A stretch of 64,000 nucleotides of DNA from Lepidurus packardi (lineage: Eukaryota; Arthropoda; Branchiopoda; Notostraca; Triopsidae). This document shows positions 1-10,270 of the stretch, piece after piece. The translations under genes were made by a program, and so were the position numbers. The stretch is from the NCBI GenBank assembly GCA_023053545.1, contig JAKZAN010000006.1, forward strand, positions 11,105,412 to 11,169,411. Reading direction: 5' to 3'. Below the pieces are notes generated by a model, which was not told the DNA's origin, made no database searches, and saw nothing but the letters and a program-made list of their open reading frames with translations. The first letter of the stretch is position 1. Each line of letters starts with the position of its first letter.

Positions 1-970
1 ACTACGGTCAGCTCGTGCAGAATAGCTGACGAGTTCTGTTAATGAAGCGAACATAGAAAGTTTCCTAGCTGTAAAAAACCCGGCGTGGAAGTTTACACAA
101 TCCAATGACGAGTAAACACGGAGAAAATAAAAAAGGGAAGTGAAAGGAAAGGAGAAGCTGCCGTTCAAAGCTCCCAATCAACTGCAAGAGAACACAAAAT
201 ATTGCGACTCTTAAAAAATATCCAATACTATAGTCAAGGTCCCGTAGTAGATGCCACTTATTGCAATCCCTGGTTGCTAGAATCAGCCGTTGCAAAATAA
301 AGAATATGGTCATTTGGTATAGACAAGAAAATGTAATTTCGTTCTTAATATCGCTATTTGTATTTTTCTTATTTACATCATAAAACAACCTACGCACATG
401 TACTGTACACATGTACACATTTCCGATTTTCGGTTATTAGAATCTCCGCTTAATCGAAGTAATATTCGCTTGACAAACGTCATCACAATAAGCGACATCT
501 ACTCTGATGAAAATTGTATCAAAAACACCTGCACTCAAATGGATGAACTATATTTTACTCTTATTTTTAAGCTTACGAATGTTGTTGACAAAGGAGACTT
601 GGTTTCATTAAACCATGCAGGAAACAAATCTTTAACGTCCAGAAAAATGGCACCCTATTTAGAAAAATTATGAGTTGTGCTCTTACCATTAAAAAATATA
701 AATTAAAAAACTCACCTTGATAAAATCAAATTCTTGGTCACTTGATCAATCGGTACAAGCATCCAGAATTCCGAAATGGGAAGGAGACTAGTATTGCCTT
801 TCCTGAATTTAAAATTAGTATTTTTTTTTTACTCGATACTGAGCTTATTTTGAACTGACGTGTGTCGTTTAATCAATAATCCATAATCAATTATTGTCCG
901 GGGATACAAATAATAATAAAACGGGAGGAAGATAGTACCAGCATCCCTGTGCTTAAATGAAATTATTAAA
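1..970. other. AT-rich sequence, no gene seen
   Basis: Only short open frames without recognisable motifs occur here on either strand. No element boundary, RNA gene or repeat could be identified. Confidence 0.6.
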
Positions 971-2256
971 TTGCTTTATTATGAGCAATCTCTAACTTAT
1001 AGCGTTGACTGGATAAATGAACCCCTGAACATAGAATTCTTTTTATTTCATTTGGCTTTTAAAAAAAACAAGCACATGTCCCCAAAGACGCACATACAAG
1101 GAAATAGTCGCAAGGGGAAAAAGACTACGATGGAGGATGTAAGTAACCAAAGAGCAAAGACCACAGGAAGTAGAGACAAGTGGGTCAGGAAAACAAAAAG
1201 AAAAAGAAAGTTTGAACAAAGACAGTCCCAATTGCGAGGAAAGGGGAAAAATAGGAGTAATCCGCACATTGATTCAGAAAGTAATCAGAAAGATTATCCC
1301 GATAATTCTAAATGAAAGTAGCTGGAAAGAGAAAGCCAAGCAGTTATTATTTTTGGGAAAAGAGCTTATCAGGAAGGGAGACCTATTTACTATACTATTT
1401 GAATGGGGAGCATTATAAAAATCTTGGTGTGGAATGCACGAAGTATCAGTCAGCATCTCAGCGGCTTATGTGCGTACATCAGTGAGATGCAGCAGACCCC
1501 AGACGTCCTTTTTATATGTGAAACTATGCTGAAAGAAGGGAGGAAGGCAATAATCACTGGATATGACTGCTACAGGAAAGACAGGCCAGACAAAAAAGGA
1601 GGGAGAATTTATTTTATGTCAAACGCGGAGTGCAAATTGACTGGTTCCCAATGAAACCTTTTGCAAACGGTGTACTGGAGGTAGGGTGTGTAAGAGCAAA
1701 GTGGGTAAACCAAGACATCTTCCTAGTGGGAATTTACCTACAGGTGCAAATAGAGAAGAAAATAACCAAAGAAGAATATGAATTTTATATATCACAAATT
1801 GGTCCTGACGAAAAGTGCATAATGTTTGGAGATTTTAACTCAGACCACAATTTATGGAACGGAAAGAATTTTAACGACACCAGAGGGAAAATTTTATTTT
1901 CGTTTTTAGAAGGATGGGAAAAATTAGTGCTAGCCTCCCCAAAGGGCAGGGGCGGTCACTACCATTGACCTGGTGTTTGCGACAGCAAACCTGTACGATA
2001 AGACTAGTGTCAAAATAGGGGCAATGTTACAGAGCGACCATCTCCCAATCGTGATTGAAATAGAAGGAGCAAAGGGAATGGTTGTAAGAGAAAGGACACC
2101 GCGATGGGATTTTAATAAAGCGAATTGTGAGGAGTGGAGGAGAGAAATGGTGGAGACAGATATAGAAAAGGGAGTCCACTGGGGAAGGGTAGAGGAAAGA
2201 TACAAGTGGTTTATTGATACGCTCTTAGAAATTACGAAAAAGCATGTGCTGTACAT
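971..2256 (+). mobile_element. LINE (non-LTR retrotransposon), 5' fragment
   Basis: A basic ORF1-like tail (971-1418) is followed and overlapped by the endonuclease part of ORF2. Homology fades around 2256, before any reverse transcriptase, so the copy is cut off at its 3' side, which is unusual since LINE copies normally lose the 5' end. The RNase H end of a LINE at 26200-27421 could be the same family, but no shared segment exists to prove it. Confidence 0.75.
1403..2256 (+). pseudogene. LINE ORF2 APE-type endonuclease, frameshifted fragment
   Basis: This encodes the apurinic-like endonuclease that nicks target DNA for target-primed reverse transcription. The start at 1403 gives an N-terminus with the LVWNARS block. 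The middle carries GDFNSDHN, the family's Asp/Asn metal and base-flipping motif. A third piece has the IDLVFA block and SDHLPI, the catalytic Ser-Asp-His motif. These blocks lie in three frames, with breaks near 1640 and 1955, so the gene is dead. ORF1 ends at 1418, overlapping the ORF2 start by 16 bases, a normal LINE arrangement. No reverse transcriptase follows. The identification as APE-clade LINE is secure; the clade is not. Confidence 0.85.
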
Positions 2257-2607
2257 GGTACGCCGGCGCCTATCTCAGGCAACAATTAAACAGGTTGTAG
2301 TACGTCAACAGATTGCAAGCTTGGTAAGTTGAATTAAGCTATACAAACCAGACAAAAATAGAAAGATTCGCTGTTTGGGGCATACATTTTTTATTAGCCA
2401 GAGGAGGACTTTTGCTTTGCTAAACAGTAAAGTGAAAACTGTCTTTTGCTCAACGGATCAATCCGTTATAATGAAGTTAATCCAAGTAAAATTGAAGTGT
2501 TTGTTCACTATATAATTAAATTTAAAGATTACTATAAAGATTTAATATTAAGATTACACTATATGATTTAATTTAAAGATTTTCTGTCACTGTATAATTT
2601 AGTGAGC

Positions 2608-3950
2608 ATGGAAGAAAGGAAAGCCGCCAAGAAAGGTGGCGCCGGAAGGATAAGGGAAAAACGAGCCGCAGATTTGGAAAAGGCCGGGACTAATCCCAAA
2701 CAGCAAAAAATTAGCTTCGTGATTGCAGTAACTTTTACTTTTTTCAGTGCGCTTTTTGCTATAGTTTAATTACCAAAATAGGCCGCAGCACAAAATGAAA
2801 CGTCAAATTCCTCCCAAGTAAACTTTTATCCCGAAAACGAAAGTCAACCTTTCCATAATGACGAAGAGCTAGGAGTTTGCAAAGGTACCGAACTAGTAGC
2901 GGGTGTGTCTTGCGACAAAAGCGAAGAATCCTCCGCTCGCTCCGGACCAACATGCTCTCTGAGAAATATCGCTACATCCGAGACACCCCAAGAAGCAAGC
3001 GTTGCTGAGAATGAAGAAGACTTTAGTTTCAGTTTACCCTCAAACTTCAATCTTCACCAAAAACTCGCTTTTATAAAACGGCATCCCATTCAGCCTATGT
3101 CATTTAGCGAGGTAGATTCTATGCCGTACGTGCCCCAAAAATTGTATAGTCGTTCCCTCGTGAACGGAGGTGAAGTGTAAAGGTCATGGTTAACAGTCAG
3201 AGTTGAACACAGGCAAACTAAGAGCCTCTATTGTAGCATATGCATTGCCTTCTCTGAGAAACCTTCCACATTCAAGACTGGATTCACCGACTTTCGTCAC
3301 GCGTACCAACTTGTGGAGCGTCATGAAAATTCTCAAACCCATCGTGACAGTGTTCAAGCATTTATTATGCACAAGCAGAACGGAGCTATTGATATGCTCA
3401 TTAACAAAGATCTTGTTAACTTAAGAGCCTCGCAGATTCAAAAGAACGTTGACGTTTTATATCGAGTGTTTGAAATCGTCAAACACCTCGCTAAACAGGG
3501 ACTCCCTTTTAGAGGTCATGGGACTAGTGAATCCCTTTACTACCTTCATGACGTGTCTTCTAATCATGGAAACTTTCTTGAAACAGTTAAGTTGGTTTCA
3601 CTTTTCGACAGCGTTCTTAACGGGCATCTGCAGAAATCTGTCGAATTAAGTGAAAATCGAAAGCTTGCACTGTCAGGTAAAGAGACTGTAAGTTCCGGAG
3701 GAGGAAATTTAGTCACATTTCTTTCTAAGACAACTGTAGACAAGGTAATCGAAGCTATGTTGATTGGAATTCGGAAAAAGATCATCCAGCGCATTGGTGG
3801 CAAAAAGTTCAGCATTCAGTTAGATTCCACACAAGATGTCAGTGTAGTAAATCAAGGAATGTTAATAGTTCGGTTTGTTTTCAATGAACGTCGTGAGGAA
3901 AGACTGTTAGCTGTTTTGGATGTCCAAGATAGCACAGGTACTGGCATGCA
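2608..3950 (+). pseudogene. hAT-type transposase, ZMYM1-like (TTF zinc finger + DUF4371), broken
   Basis: The reading starts at an ATG at 2608 with a Lys/Arg-rich N-terminus, then a likely small intron near 2720-2740. A long frame from about 2790 holds the KRHPIQP block, then a TTF-type zinc finger with CSIC and HENSQTHRD, then the start of DUF4371 (LPFRGHG, NHGNF). An in-frame TAA at 3178-3180 interrupts it, and the frame resumes directly after the stop with the finger intact, so this is a simple nonsense mutation. The catalytic C-terminal half is missing because Gypsy sequence takes over at about 3945. The N-terminal exon assignment is inferred from position and composition. Confidence 0.8.
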
Positions 3951-4669
3951 TGTATGTAAGCTCGAATCAACGGGACTGGGATGAATTCTTGGAATACATC
4001 ACTTTCGCGTACAACACTACCGAGCAAGAATCAACAGGCTATACCCCGTTCTATTTAGTCCACGGTAGGGAACCAGCATTGCCCATAGATGTAGCCTTAG
4101 GGGTTACCGTTGAACCATTCCCCTTAACCGAGGGTGAGGACGGACCTGGTGAAAGAGTCCGAAACAGATTGACAGAGGCATTCCGCATAGTTAGGGAGCG
4201 TCTAAGTGGTACTCGAGGGAAACAAAAGGATCGGTATGATGGGAGACATGTAGAGAGAAACTATGAAACCGGGGACATGGTATGGGTGTATACACCTGTT
4301 AGAAAAATAGGAAAGTCGGATACACTTTTACACCGATTTCACGGGCCCTACGAGATCATCCGTAGGACGTCGCTGGTAGATTATGAGGTCAAAGGCGTAA
4401 AGCGTAGAAAAACTTCCGACATTGTCCATGTTTCTAGACTAAATCCATACTATCCCCGGATGATACAGTTGAACGCAGATGAAGAATACGTAGAATTGGA
4501 ACCACCGGAGCCGATACAATCATCGCCTACCCCGGAGACTAGGTCTCCGTCTCCGATAAACGAACACGAAAGGCACGTCGGAGGATCAAATAGTGAATCA
4601 TCTCGACAGGAGTTTAGAAGATCGAACCGTACTAGGAAAGCAACCCGATTCTTTGGGTACGATGAATAA
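3945..4669 (+). pseudogene. Gypsy integrase C-terminal region with GPY/F domain
   Basis: The translated segment starts inside the integrase catalytic core, after the catalytic residues, with QRDWDEFL and FAYNTT, which typify the core's last helices. It runs through the linker to a GPY/F-type C-terminal domain (HRFHGPYEI, HVSRLNPY) that binds LTR ends. A Ser/Pro/Glu-rich tail ends the protein at 4669. The frame is open for over 240 codons but the gene is only a fragment; its first codons in the same frame are hAT-derived. Protease, reverse transcriptase, RNase H and most of the integrase are absent. Confidence 0.85.
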
Positions 4670-5462
4670 TACATAATTCTGGTAAAGACGAGTTGGCCCA
4701 GTGAAAAAGGAGAAGTAGAGGGGTAGAGTGTTGATCAACAGGCATACGTGACAGTAGTTATTTCCCAAGGATAAGACGGGGATAACAAACCATGGTGTGA
4801 GAATTGTAAGAAAGCGCTCTGGTTCGGAGATTCGACCCATCGGGTTTGGGAACTGGTAGTTACACAGTAATGGAACTCTTCAAATTAGTCTTACCAGTTA
4901 AAAAGGGGAGCCTATGGTCAAACCCCGCTACACTAACCATCCAGGATGATTTCGTACCAGAGGTGTGTAGCGCTTGCGTGATCTACTCCGTATTTTGGGT
5001 AATACCCATTGAACCGAATAAGTTATAAAGTTATACGCAAACACGGTTGTAGTACCCTATTTACTATGCATGTTCGATCACTAATTTAAAACCCCTAACC
5101 CCTGGCCAACCTGTCCAAATCGAACCTTGCCACCGAAGACAATAATTGGATCCAACGTTGTTATTGTTACTTGTGTATGTGACTCCAAGATGTGTGTGTG
5201 ACTCCAAGATGTGTGAGTGACTCCAAGAAAACCCCAAGATAAGCTTGGGAATGGGTCAAATTCAAAGCCAATGAAGAAGTGATTATGATTCCGTCTTAGC
5301 AATGTAGAACATCAAGATAGCCCCGTATGTGAAATGATGATAGCCCCGTATCTAACGTTACGATATTTGGATATTTCCTATTTTTGTGTGTGTTTTGTTG
5401 TTCATTTGTGTGGATACTTGTAAAAGCTCACCGAGGACGGTTGAGCCCAAGAGGGGAGCAAT
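4670..5462 (+). other. Gypsy 3' internal region without recognisable gene
   Basis: No env-like product could be recognised in the short frames. Three imperfect copies of a unit containing GTGACTCCAAGA lie at about 5176-5228, and the 12-mer ATAGCCCCGTAT occurs twice near 5317-5351. Confidence 0.5.
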
Positions 5463-5820
5463 TGTGACGAAATTGTTGTAATGGTGGTGGTATTTGTCCT
5501 TCTCTTTAATCTTTCCTTCCTTTGACTACTTAACCTTCACCTTTCCTGCTTATTTTTTTAGTAACCTTGGGTCATTCTTCCTTTTCTTCCTACATTCTTG
5601 ACCTGACGTTATACTCTATTCCTATAAAGGGGTATGTTTTTGGTGGGTGGCGGAGAGCCAGAAGTGAGTACTAAGGGGATAGTGAGAGTGGTTAGTGGGG
5701 TCAGAAGAGCAAGAAAAGCGTTAAATCTGCAGAGTGATAGTTGGGAAAATCAGTCAAATATACGCGACTTTCCGAACTCTGGTTACGTATTTTTCTTGTG
5801 AGTAGAAAAATTGCGTGACA
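5463..5820 (+). repeat. Gypsy 3' LTR
   Basis: The proposed 358-bp LTR begins TGTGACGA right after a purine-rich tract and ends GCGTGACA, giving TG...CA ends. It contains a TATAAAG box in its middle. With no 5' LTR to compare, the end points are inferred from the terminal motifs. Confidence 0.65.
5623..5628 (+). promoter_or_regulatory. TATA box in Gypsy LTR
   Basis: TATAAA in the context CCTATAAAGGGG, well placed to drive transcription from the R region of the LTR. Confidence 0.5.
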
Positions 5821-5923
5821 ATATTACGGAAAAGTATGTACATACATAGTACTCAGAATTGAAAAATGTTAAAAGGGAACATTGAATAGGGGTCGTCTTA
5901 GGCATGGAGATTACAACAATTTA

Positions 5924-7126
5924 ATGCGTGAGTTACGGATGAACGTCTCCGGTAACGGCCCTTTAGGATTTGTGGAATGGCTTCGGTTGACACCAGCGCA
6001 GTTTGATGAATTGCTTTCTTTGGTGGAGCCAATTATTGTAAAAAACGACACTAACTTCAGAAAGAGCCTTCCTTCAGGTCTGCGGCTTGGTGTAACTTTG
6101 AGGTAGAGCGATTTCAATCACTACATTATTCTAAATCAGAATATGTCTAGATACTTGAGCACAGGCGATATGCAAAAGTCAATTGCGTATTCTTATCGCA
6201 TCAGCGCTCCGTCGGTCTCACTAATATTAAGGGAAACGGCAGTGGCTATATGGGAAGCCTTACAACCCAAGGTTTTGTCCATTCCGTCTAGAAGGCAATG
6301 GAATAAAATAATGGAAGATTTTTGGAACATTTGGAATTTTCCGAATTGCGTAGGAGCAATAGACGGAAAGCATATAAAAATCCAATGCCCCCGTAACAGT
6401 GGATCATCGTATTTCAGCTACAAAGGTGATTTCAGCATAGTTCTGCTTGCCATATGTGATGCACGTTACAGATTCACATACGTGGATATCGGGAGCTATG
6501 GAAGTTTAAGTGACGGTGGCATATTTGCATCTTCAAAGCTGGGTAGAGCTCTAAGAAGAAATATTTTAGGCATCAGCGCTCAAAGTACGCTCCCAAATAC
6601 TGATGAACAAATGTCTGTGTTTTTCGTCGGTGACGAGGCGTTTGGCCGTAGTGAACGAATGATGCGCCCGTACTCAAGGAGAGATTCCAGAAACTTTAGT
6701 GAGGAACAGAAAATTTTTAACTATAGACTATCGAGGGCGCGTCGAACCATTGAAAACACCTTTGGCATCGTCGCAAGCCGATGGAGACTTCTACGAAACG
6801 CTATTGTCGCTGATGTTGACAACATTATAAGTTACGTCAAGCGAATAGTTTGTTTACACAATTACCTAAAAAGTGAAGACGATTCAAAGCCTCCGGCTCA
6901 GCGTTTTTACTTCCCACCTGTATGTGTGGACCAAGAAGACCAAAACGGAAACGTGGCGCTTGGAGAGTGTAGGAGACAAGTCGAACGTCTTCGAGATGTT
7001 AGAAGACTTGGCAGTAACAACGCTAGCAGGACAGCATATGCTCAACGAGATACATTAGCTGGCTTTTTAACAACACAATTAGGAAGCTTGCTTTGGCAAC
7101 TAAATGTTGTAAATCGGGGAAACTGA
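5924..7126 (+). CDS. PIF/Harbinger transposase (DDE nuclease), one 48-bp intron
   Basis: This is the endonuclease that cuts and joins PIF/Harbinger elements. Exon 1 holds the N-terminal helical part (WLRLTPAQFDELL). An intron at 6103-6150 (GTAGAG...CTAG) restores the conserved TLR-YLSTGD junction, so the apparent frame break is splicing and not damage. Exon 2 has the DDE_Tnp_4 core: CVGAIDGKHI (first Asp), SDGGIF (second Asp), VGDEAF, and IENTFGIVASRWRLL with the catalytic Glu. It ends at 7126. ATG 5924 is the first in frame; AATAG directly upstream of 5890 could be an acceptor for an earlier exon. The partner Myb-like gene and TIRs were not found nearby. The frame is free of stops, so the gene may be young or domesticated. 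Confidence 0.85.
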
Positions 7127-7300
7127 AATGAAATAAATTTCTTGTGTTATCGCGAACTTGCTGTTTATGGCAACTTTAGTCTTTACTGTTTAACTGCTGG
7201 CTGGTGTAAATAGTCTTTTAAGTTATGGGCTTTACTTCCACTATTTCTCCGGGATATATAATGGATATAAAATATATAACGGATATATATAATATATAGT
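7127..7300. other. AT-rich spacer with TA-rich repeats
   Basis: TATA-rich sequence at 7253-7300 was the insertion target of the Mag-like element; ATAGT at 7296-7300 is its left target duplication. Confidence 0.6.
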
Positions 7301-7413
7301 TGTTGTGGGCTTGGTAGCGTGGCACGGTGCCACCGTGCTTGGTGGACGACCTCTATGGGGGAGTGGCCCCGCCTCCGGGGGAATACAGATTATTCTTGAA
7401 TCAGACTACAACA
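7301..7413 (+). repeat. Mag-like 5' LTR
   Basis: 113 bp. It differs from the 3' LTR by two substitutions and one G in a G run, so the insertion is fairly recent but not brand new. Confidence 0.93.
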
Positions 7414-7431
7414 TGGCGCAGCCTGCCTGAA
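7414..7431 (+). promoter_or_regulatory. Primer binding site of the Mag-like element
   Basis: TGGCGCAGCC begins immediately after the LTR; the TGG start matches the CCA end of a primer tRNA. The tRNA was not identified with confidence. Confidence 0.55.
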
Positions 7432-7499
7432 GTAAATAGAGTGAATTTTCGCGAATATCGGAAGCATCTATCGTCAGAAAGTTATTATTCGTAAAGAAA

Positions 7500-8840
7500 A
7501 TGGCCCAGGGTACACGATCGAACAGTCAAAGGCAAGGTAGTGTTTCAGTTCCGGGTATAAAGCCCCCGAAATTAGACTTGCCGACAGACCAAAGGTTTGA
7601 GGCCTTCCAACTGTGGAAACAAAAGTGGTCTGATTACGTGATCTTGGCGGACTTAGAAGCCCAGCCTAGTGTTTTCCAGAAAGCTGTGCTGCGTTCCTGT
7701 TTTAGCGACGACGTTTTAAAGGCTTATAATGGTCTGAAGGTGGCAGCGGATGAGTCGGCTCAAGGCATCGTGGATGCATTAAACATCTTTGTCAAGGGAA
7801 CTATCAACGAGACATTCGAACGCTACACGTTTAATCGGCGATGCCAGCGCCCAAGAGAAGCCATCGATGACTTCGTGACTGACCTAAAAGACAAGATCAA
7901 GAACTGCAACTATTGTAGCAGCTGTGAGGAGTCCATCTTGCGGGACAGGGTGGTTGCCGGCGTGATAAGTAAGCAGACCAGGCAGCGCCTCCTCGAAGAA
8001 AATGATTTGTCCTTCAGGAAAGCCTGTGACCTTGCGAGGGCACAAGAGTCGTCAAAAGCGCAGGCAGATGAGATTAGCAAGAGCACGGAGCAACATGAGC
8101 TAAGCGTTCAGCGTGTTAAAGCCGGAAGAGGCAACACGGTTCGCAAACCCCATGACAAGTGCGACTACTGCGGTAGGGAACACCCACGAGGGAGAGAATC
8201 ATGCCCAGCGTTTGGTAGGCGATGCAGGAGCTGTGGAAAGAACAACCACTTTGCGGGAAGCAGATTTTGCAGACGCGAAAAGATCCAAGAAGTTGCCAAA
8301 GACACAGAGTTGGAAGATGACGAGGAATGTGGTCCTATATTCCTTGGTACAATATCAACACCGAAAAACCAACAGTGGGTTATCCAGCTGGGTGTAGATG
8401 GCAAGAAGATATCTTTTAAGGTCGACACGGGAGCGGACGTTACCGTCATTCCAGAGAAGACGTGGAGGGAGATGGGTGAACCGAAGTTGCGCCCCACGAA
8501 GAAGAATCTCTACGGTCCAGTTGAACAGAAGTTAACGGTGAAGGGAGTCCTTGCAGCAGAGCTGACCAGGGGGAAGGCTACCACGCAAGAACAAATTTAC
8601 GTTGACCGAGGCCTAAAGCAGCCCCTGGTAGGGCGGCCGGCAATCGAAAGTCTGAAAATTGTTAAACTGCAGGTGGACTTGGTAAGATCGGACGAAGATG
8701 TTGTCGCGAATCACCCAAATCTTTTCAACGGACTGGGGAAATGGGAAGAAGAGTACGCCATTAAACTCAAGCCTGATGCGCAGCCCTACTGTCTTCATAC
8801 TCCGAGCAGTTTACTAGTCACAAGTTCCAAGATTTCTTAG
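7500..8840 (+). pseudogene. Mag-like gag-protease, 3' truncated
   Basis: Starts at ATG 7500, 87 bp after the LTR. Residues 1-200 are a helical gag capsid. Two zinc knuckles follow (CDYCGREH... and CRSCGKNNHF...C), which bind RNA. The aspartic protease active site VDTGADVT lies at about residues 308-315. The start of the pol region (KLKPDAQPYC) then leads to the deletion joint near 8795, beyond which the frame is nonsense and stops at 8840. Gag and protease could still be made, so this copy might supply structural proteins or be mobilised by a complete relative. Confidence 0.88.
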
Positions 8841-9463
8841 AAGAATGGAACATTGACCACGTAACCTCTAGTCCCTACTATCCCAAGTCAAACGGACTCG
8901 CCGAAGCTGCTGTGAAAGTCGTAAAAAGAATTCTCAAGAAGTCGAAGTCCCTGACGGAATTTCAACAAGGCCTACTGGTTTATCGAAACACCCCTCTCAA
9001 ATTGGGAAGGTCGCCAGCTGAGCTTCTTATGGGAAGAAAACTCCAAGACTTCTTACCTGCATTCCAACGTCAAAAGGAGAATGCTATTAGCCGCAAAGCA
9101 GCATGTGAATCAGAGAAGCATTACAACAAGACAGCGAAGGAGTTGCCCCCGCTTGCTCCGGGAACAAGGGTCCTGGTCCAGCACCATCTGACGAAATTGT
9201 GGAAAGAAGACGGCACGGTCCTTCGACAAATTGGCCCGAGATCTTATGAGGTGAAAATATCTAATGGAGCAATTTTCCGACGGAACAGAGTCCACCTCAA
9301 GAGGTTCCAAACCACTATCAGGGTGCCATCGGAACCAATAATTTACCAGCGCACCCAAACAAGGAGTGAAAGAAAGGCGGAGGAAGGAGGGGGAGCAGGA
9401 GATGGGCAACATGTTACGAGAACGGGGAGAAAGTGCAGACAGAAAAAGATCTTTGACTTGTGA
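8795..9463 (+). pseudogene. Mag-like integrase C-terminal part
   Basis: After the deletion the frame changes and enters integrase shortly after its second catalytic Asp (SEQFTSHKF). The catalytic Glu region survives (SNGLAEAAVKVVK), as do the core's last helices (YRNTPLKLGRSPAELLMG) and the C-terminal DNA-binding part with NRVHLKRF. It ends at 9463, about 80 bp before the polypurine tract. The first methionine in frame is at 8912, but that start has no meaning in the original polyprotein. Confidence 0.88.
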
Positions 9464-9540
9464 AATGTAATCTCTCTTATGCTAACCCCGCAATATTATT
9501 TTGATTTGATCTCGTAATAAGTTAATGTATGTACCCTGAC

Positions 9541-9549
9541 AAGGGGAGA
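9541..9549 (+). promoter_or_regulatory. Polypurine tract
   Basis: AAGGGGAGA directly precedes the 3' LTR and would prime plus-strand synthesis. Confidence 0.75.
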
Positions 9550-9661
9550 TGTTGTGGGCTTGGTAGCGTGGCACGGTGCCACCGTACTTGGGGGACGACC
9601 TCTATGGGGGAGTGGCCCCGCCTCCGGGGAATACAGATTATTCTTGAATCAGACTACAACA
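9550..9661 (+). repeat. Mag-like 3' LTR
   Basis: 112 bp copy of 7301-7413, followed by the ATAGT target duplication. Confidence 0.93.
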
Positions 9662-9666
9662 ATAGT

Positions 9667-9869
9667 GAATATATATAAGACTATGTATAATTACCTATAG
9701 GCTATAAAAATAATACCAAGTTAAATAATTCATAATAATGTTCATAAGTAGTTCAAGTCAAATCAAAATCAATGTTTACAAACACACGTGGCCCTACCCA
9801 CCACTTTTGTGATTGGTGGAAGCAGGCCCTGTCAGCCAGAAAAGTTGAGCGCTGCTGGACTCTTTACAT
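9667..9869. other. AT-rich spacer
   Basis: No gene or element is recognised between the Mag-like element and the hAT terminus. Confidence 0.5.
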
Positions 9870-9936
9870 CAGAGGTTGTCAACCTGTGAGCCGCGGCTCC
9901 CAGGGGAGCCGCGACCATAAGCTAGGGGAGCCGCGA
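9870..9936 (+). repeat. hAT left TIR and subterminal repeats
   Basis: The TIR is followed by an inverted copy of the subterminal motif and direct copies of GGGGAGCCGCGA at 9903-9914 and 9925-9936, probable transposase binding sites. Confidence 0.8.
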
Positions 9937-10270
9937 GTCTTATGCAAAAGCAAATAATCTATCAAAGACTGTTCCACTTTCGCTAGCTTTGGAAAAATCA
10001 AATCCCTGTAATAGCGCGTGATTGTGTTTCTGAGCCATAAAACTTCATCGTAGAAACGTTGCGATAGACTGAAATCATGTCTACTTCTACCTGAGTGTAA
10101 AAAATAACGTCAATTTCCCAAATATGGCAGTAAGCTACAAGTTATGCGCTAGCAACGCCTAGCGGACAAGCTAGACATTCTTGTTGTTTTCGTCTGTAGC
10201 GTAGTAGCTTAGATTTTGCGCATGTGATTCTTTATCTAAATGTGTTTCTTTGTGCAACTTCCTAGTCAAA

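Larger units (their letters stand above)
3945..5820 (+). mobile_element. Ty3/Gypsy retrotransposon, 3' part with LTR
   Basis: The 5' end is lost at the junction with the hAT transposase. What remains is the integrase C-terminus, about 790 bp without a convincing gene (4670-5462), and the 3' LTR. A purine-rich stretch just before 5463 is a plausible polypurine tract. Confidence 0.8.
7301..9661 (+). mobile_element. Mag-like Ty3/Gypsy element with very short LTRs, internally deleted
   Basis: Two near-identical 112-113 bp LTRs with TGTTG...CAACA ends flank a gag-protease ORF and an integrase piece. ATAGT is duplicated exactly on both sides (7296-7300 and 9662-9666). Reverse transcriptase, RNase H and most of integrase are absent, so the copy is non-autonomous. 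Confidence 0.93.

Noticed and set aside
65-673. Short open frames at the left edge
   Set aside because: No motif, biased AT-rich composition and no supporting signals.
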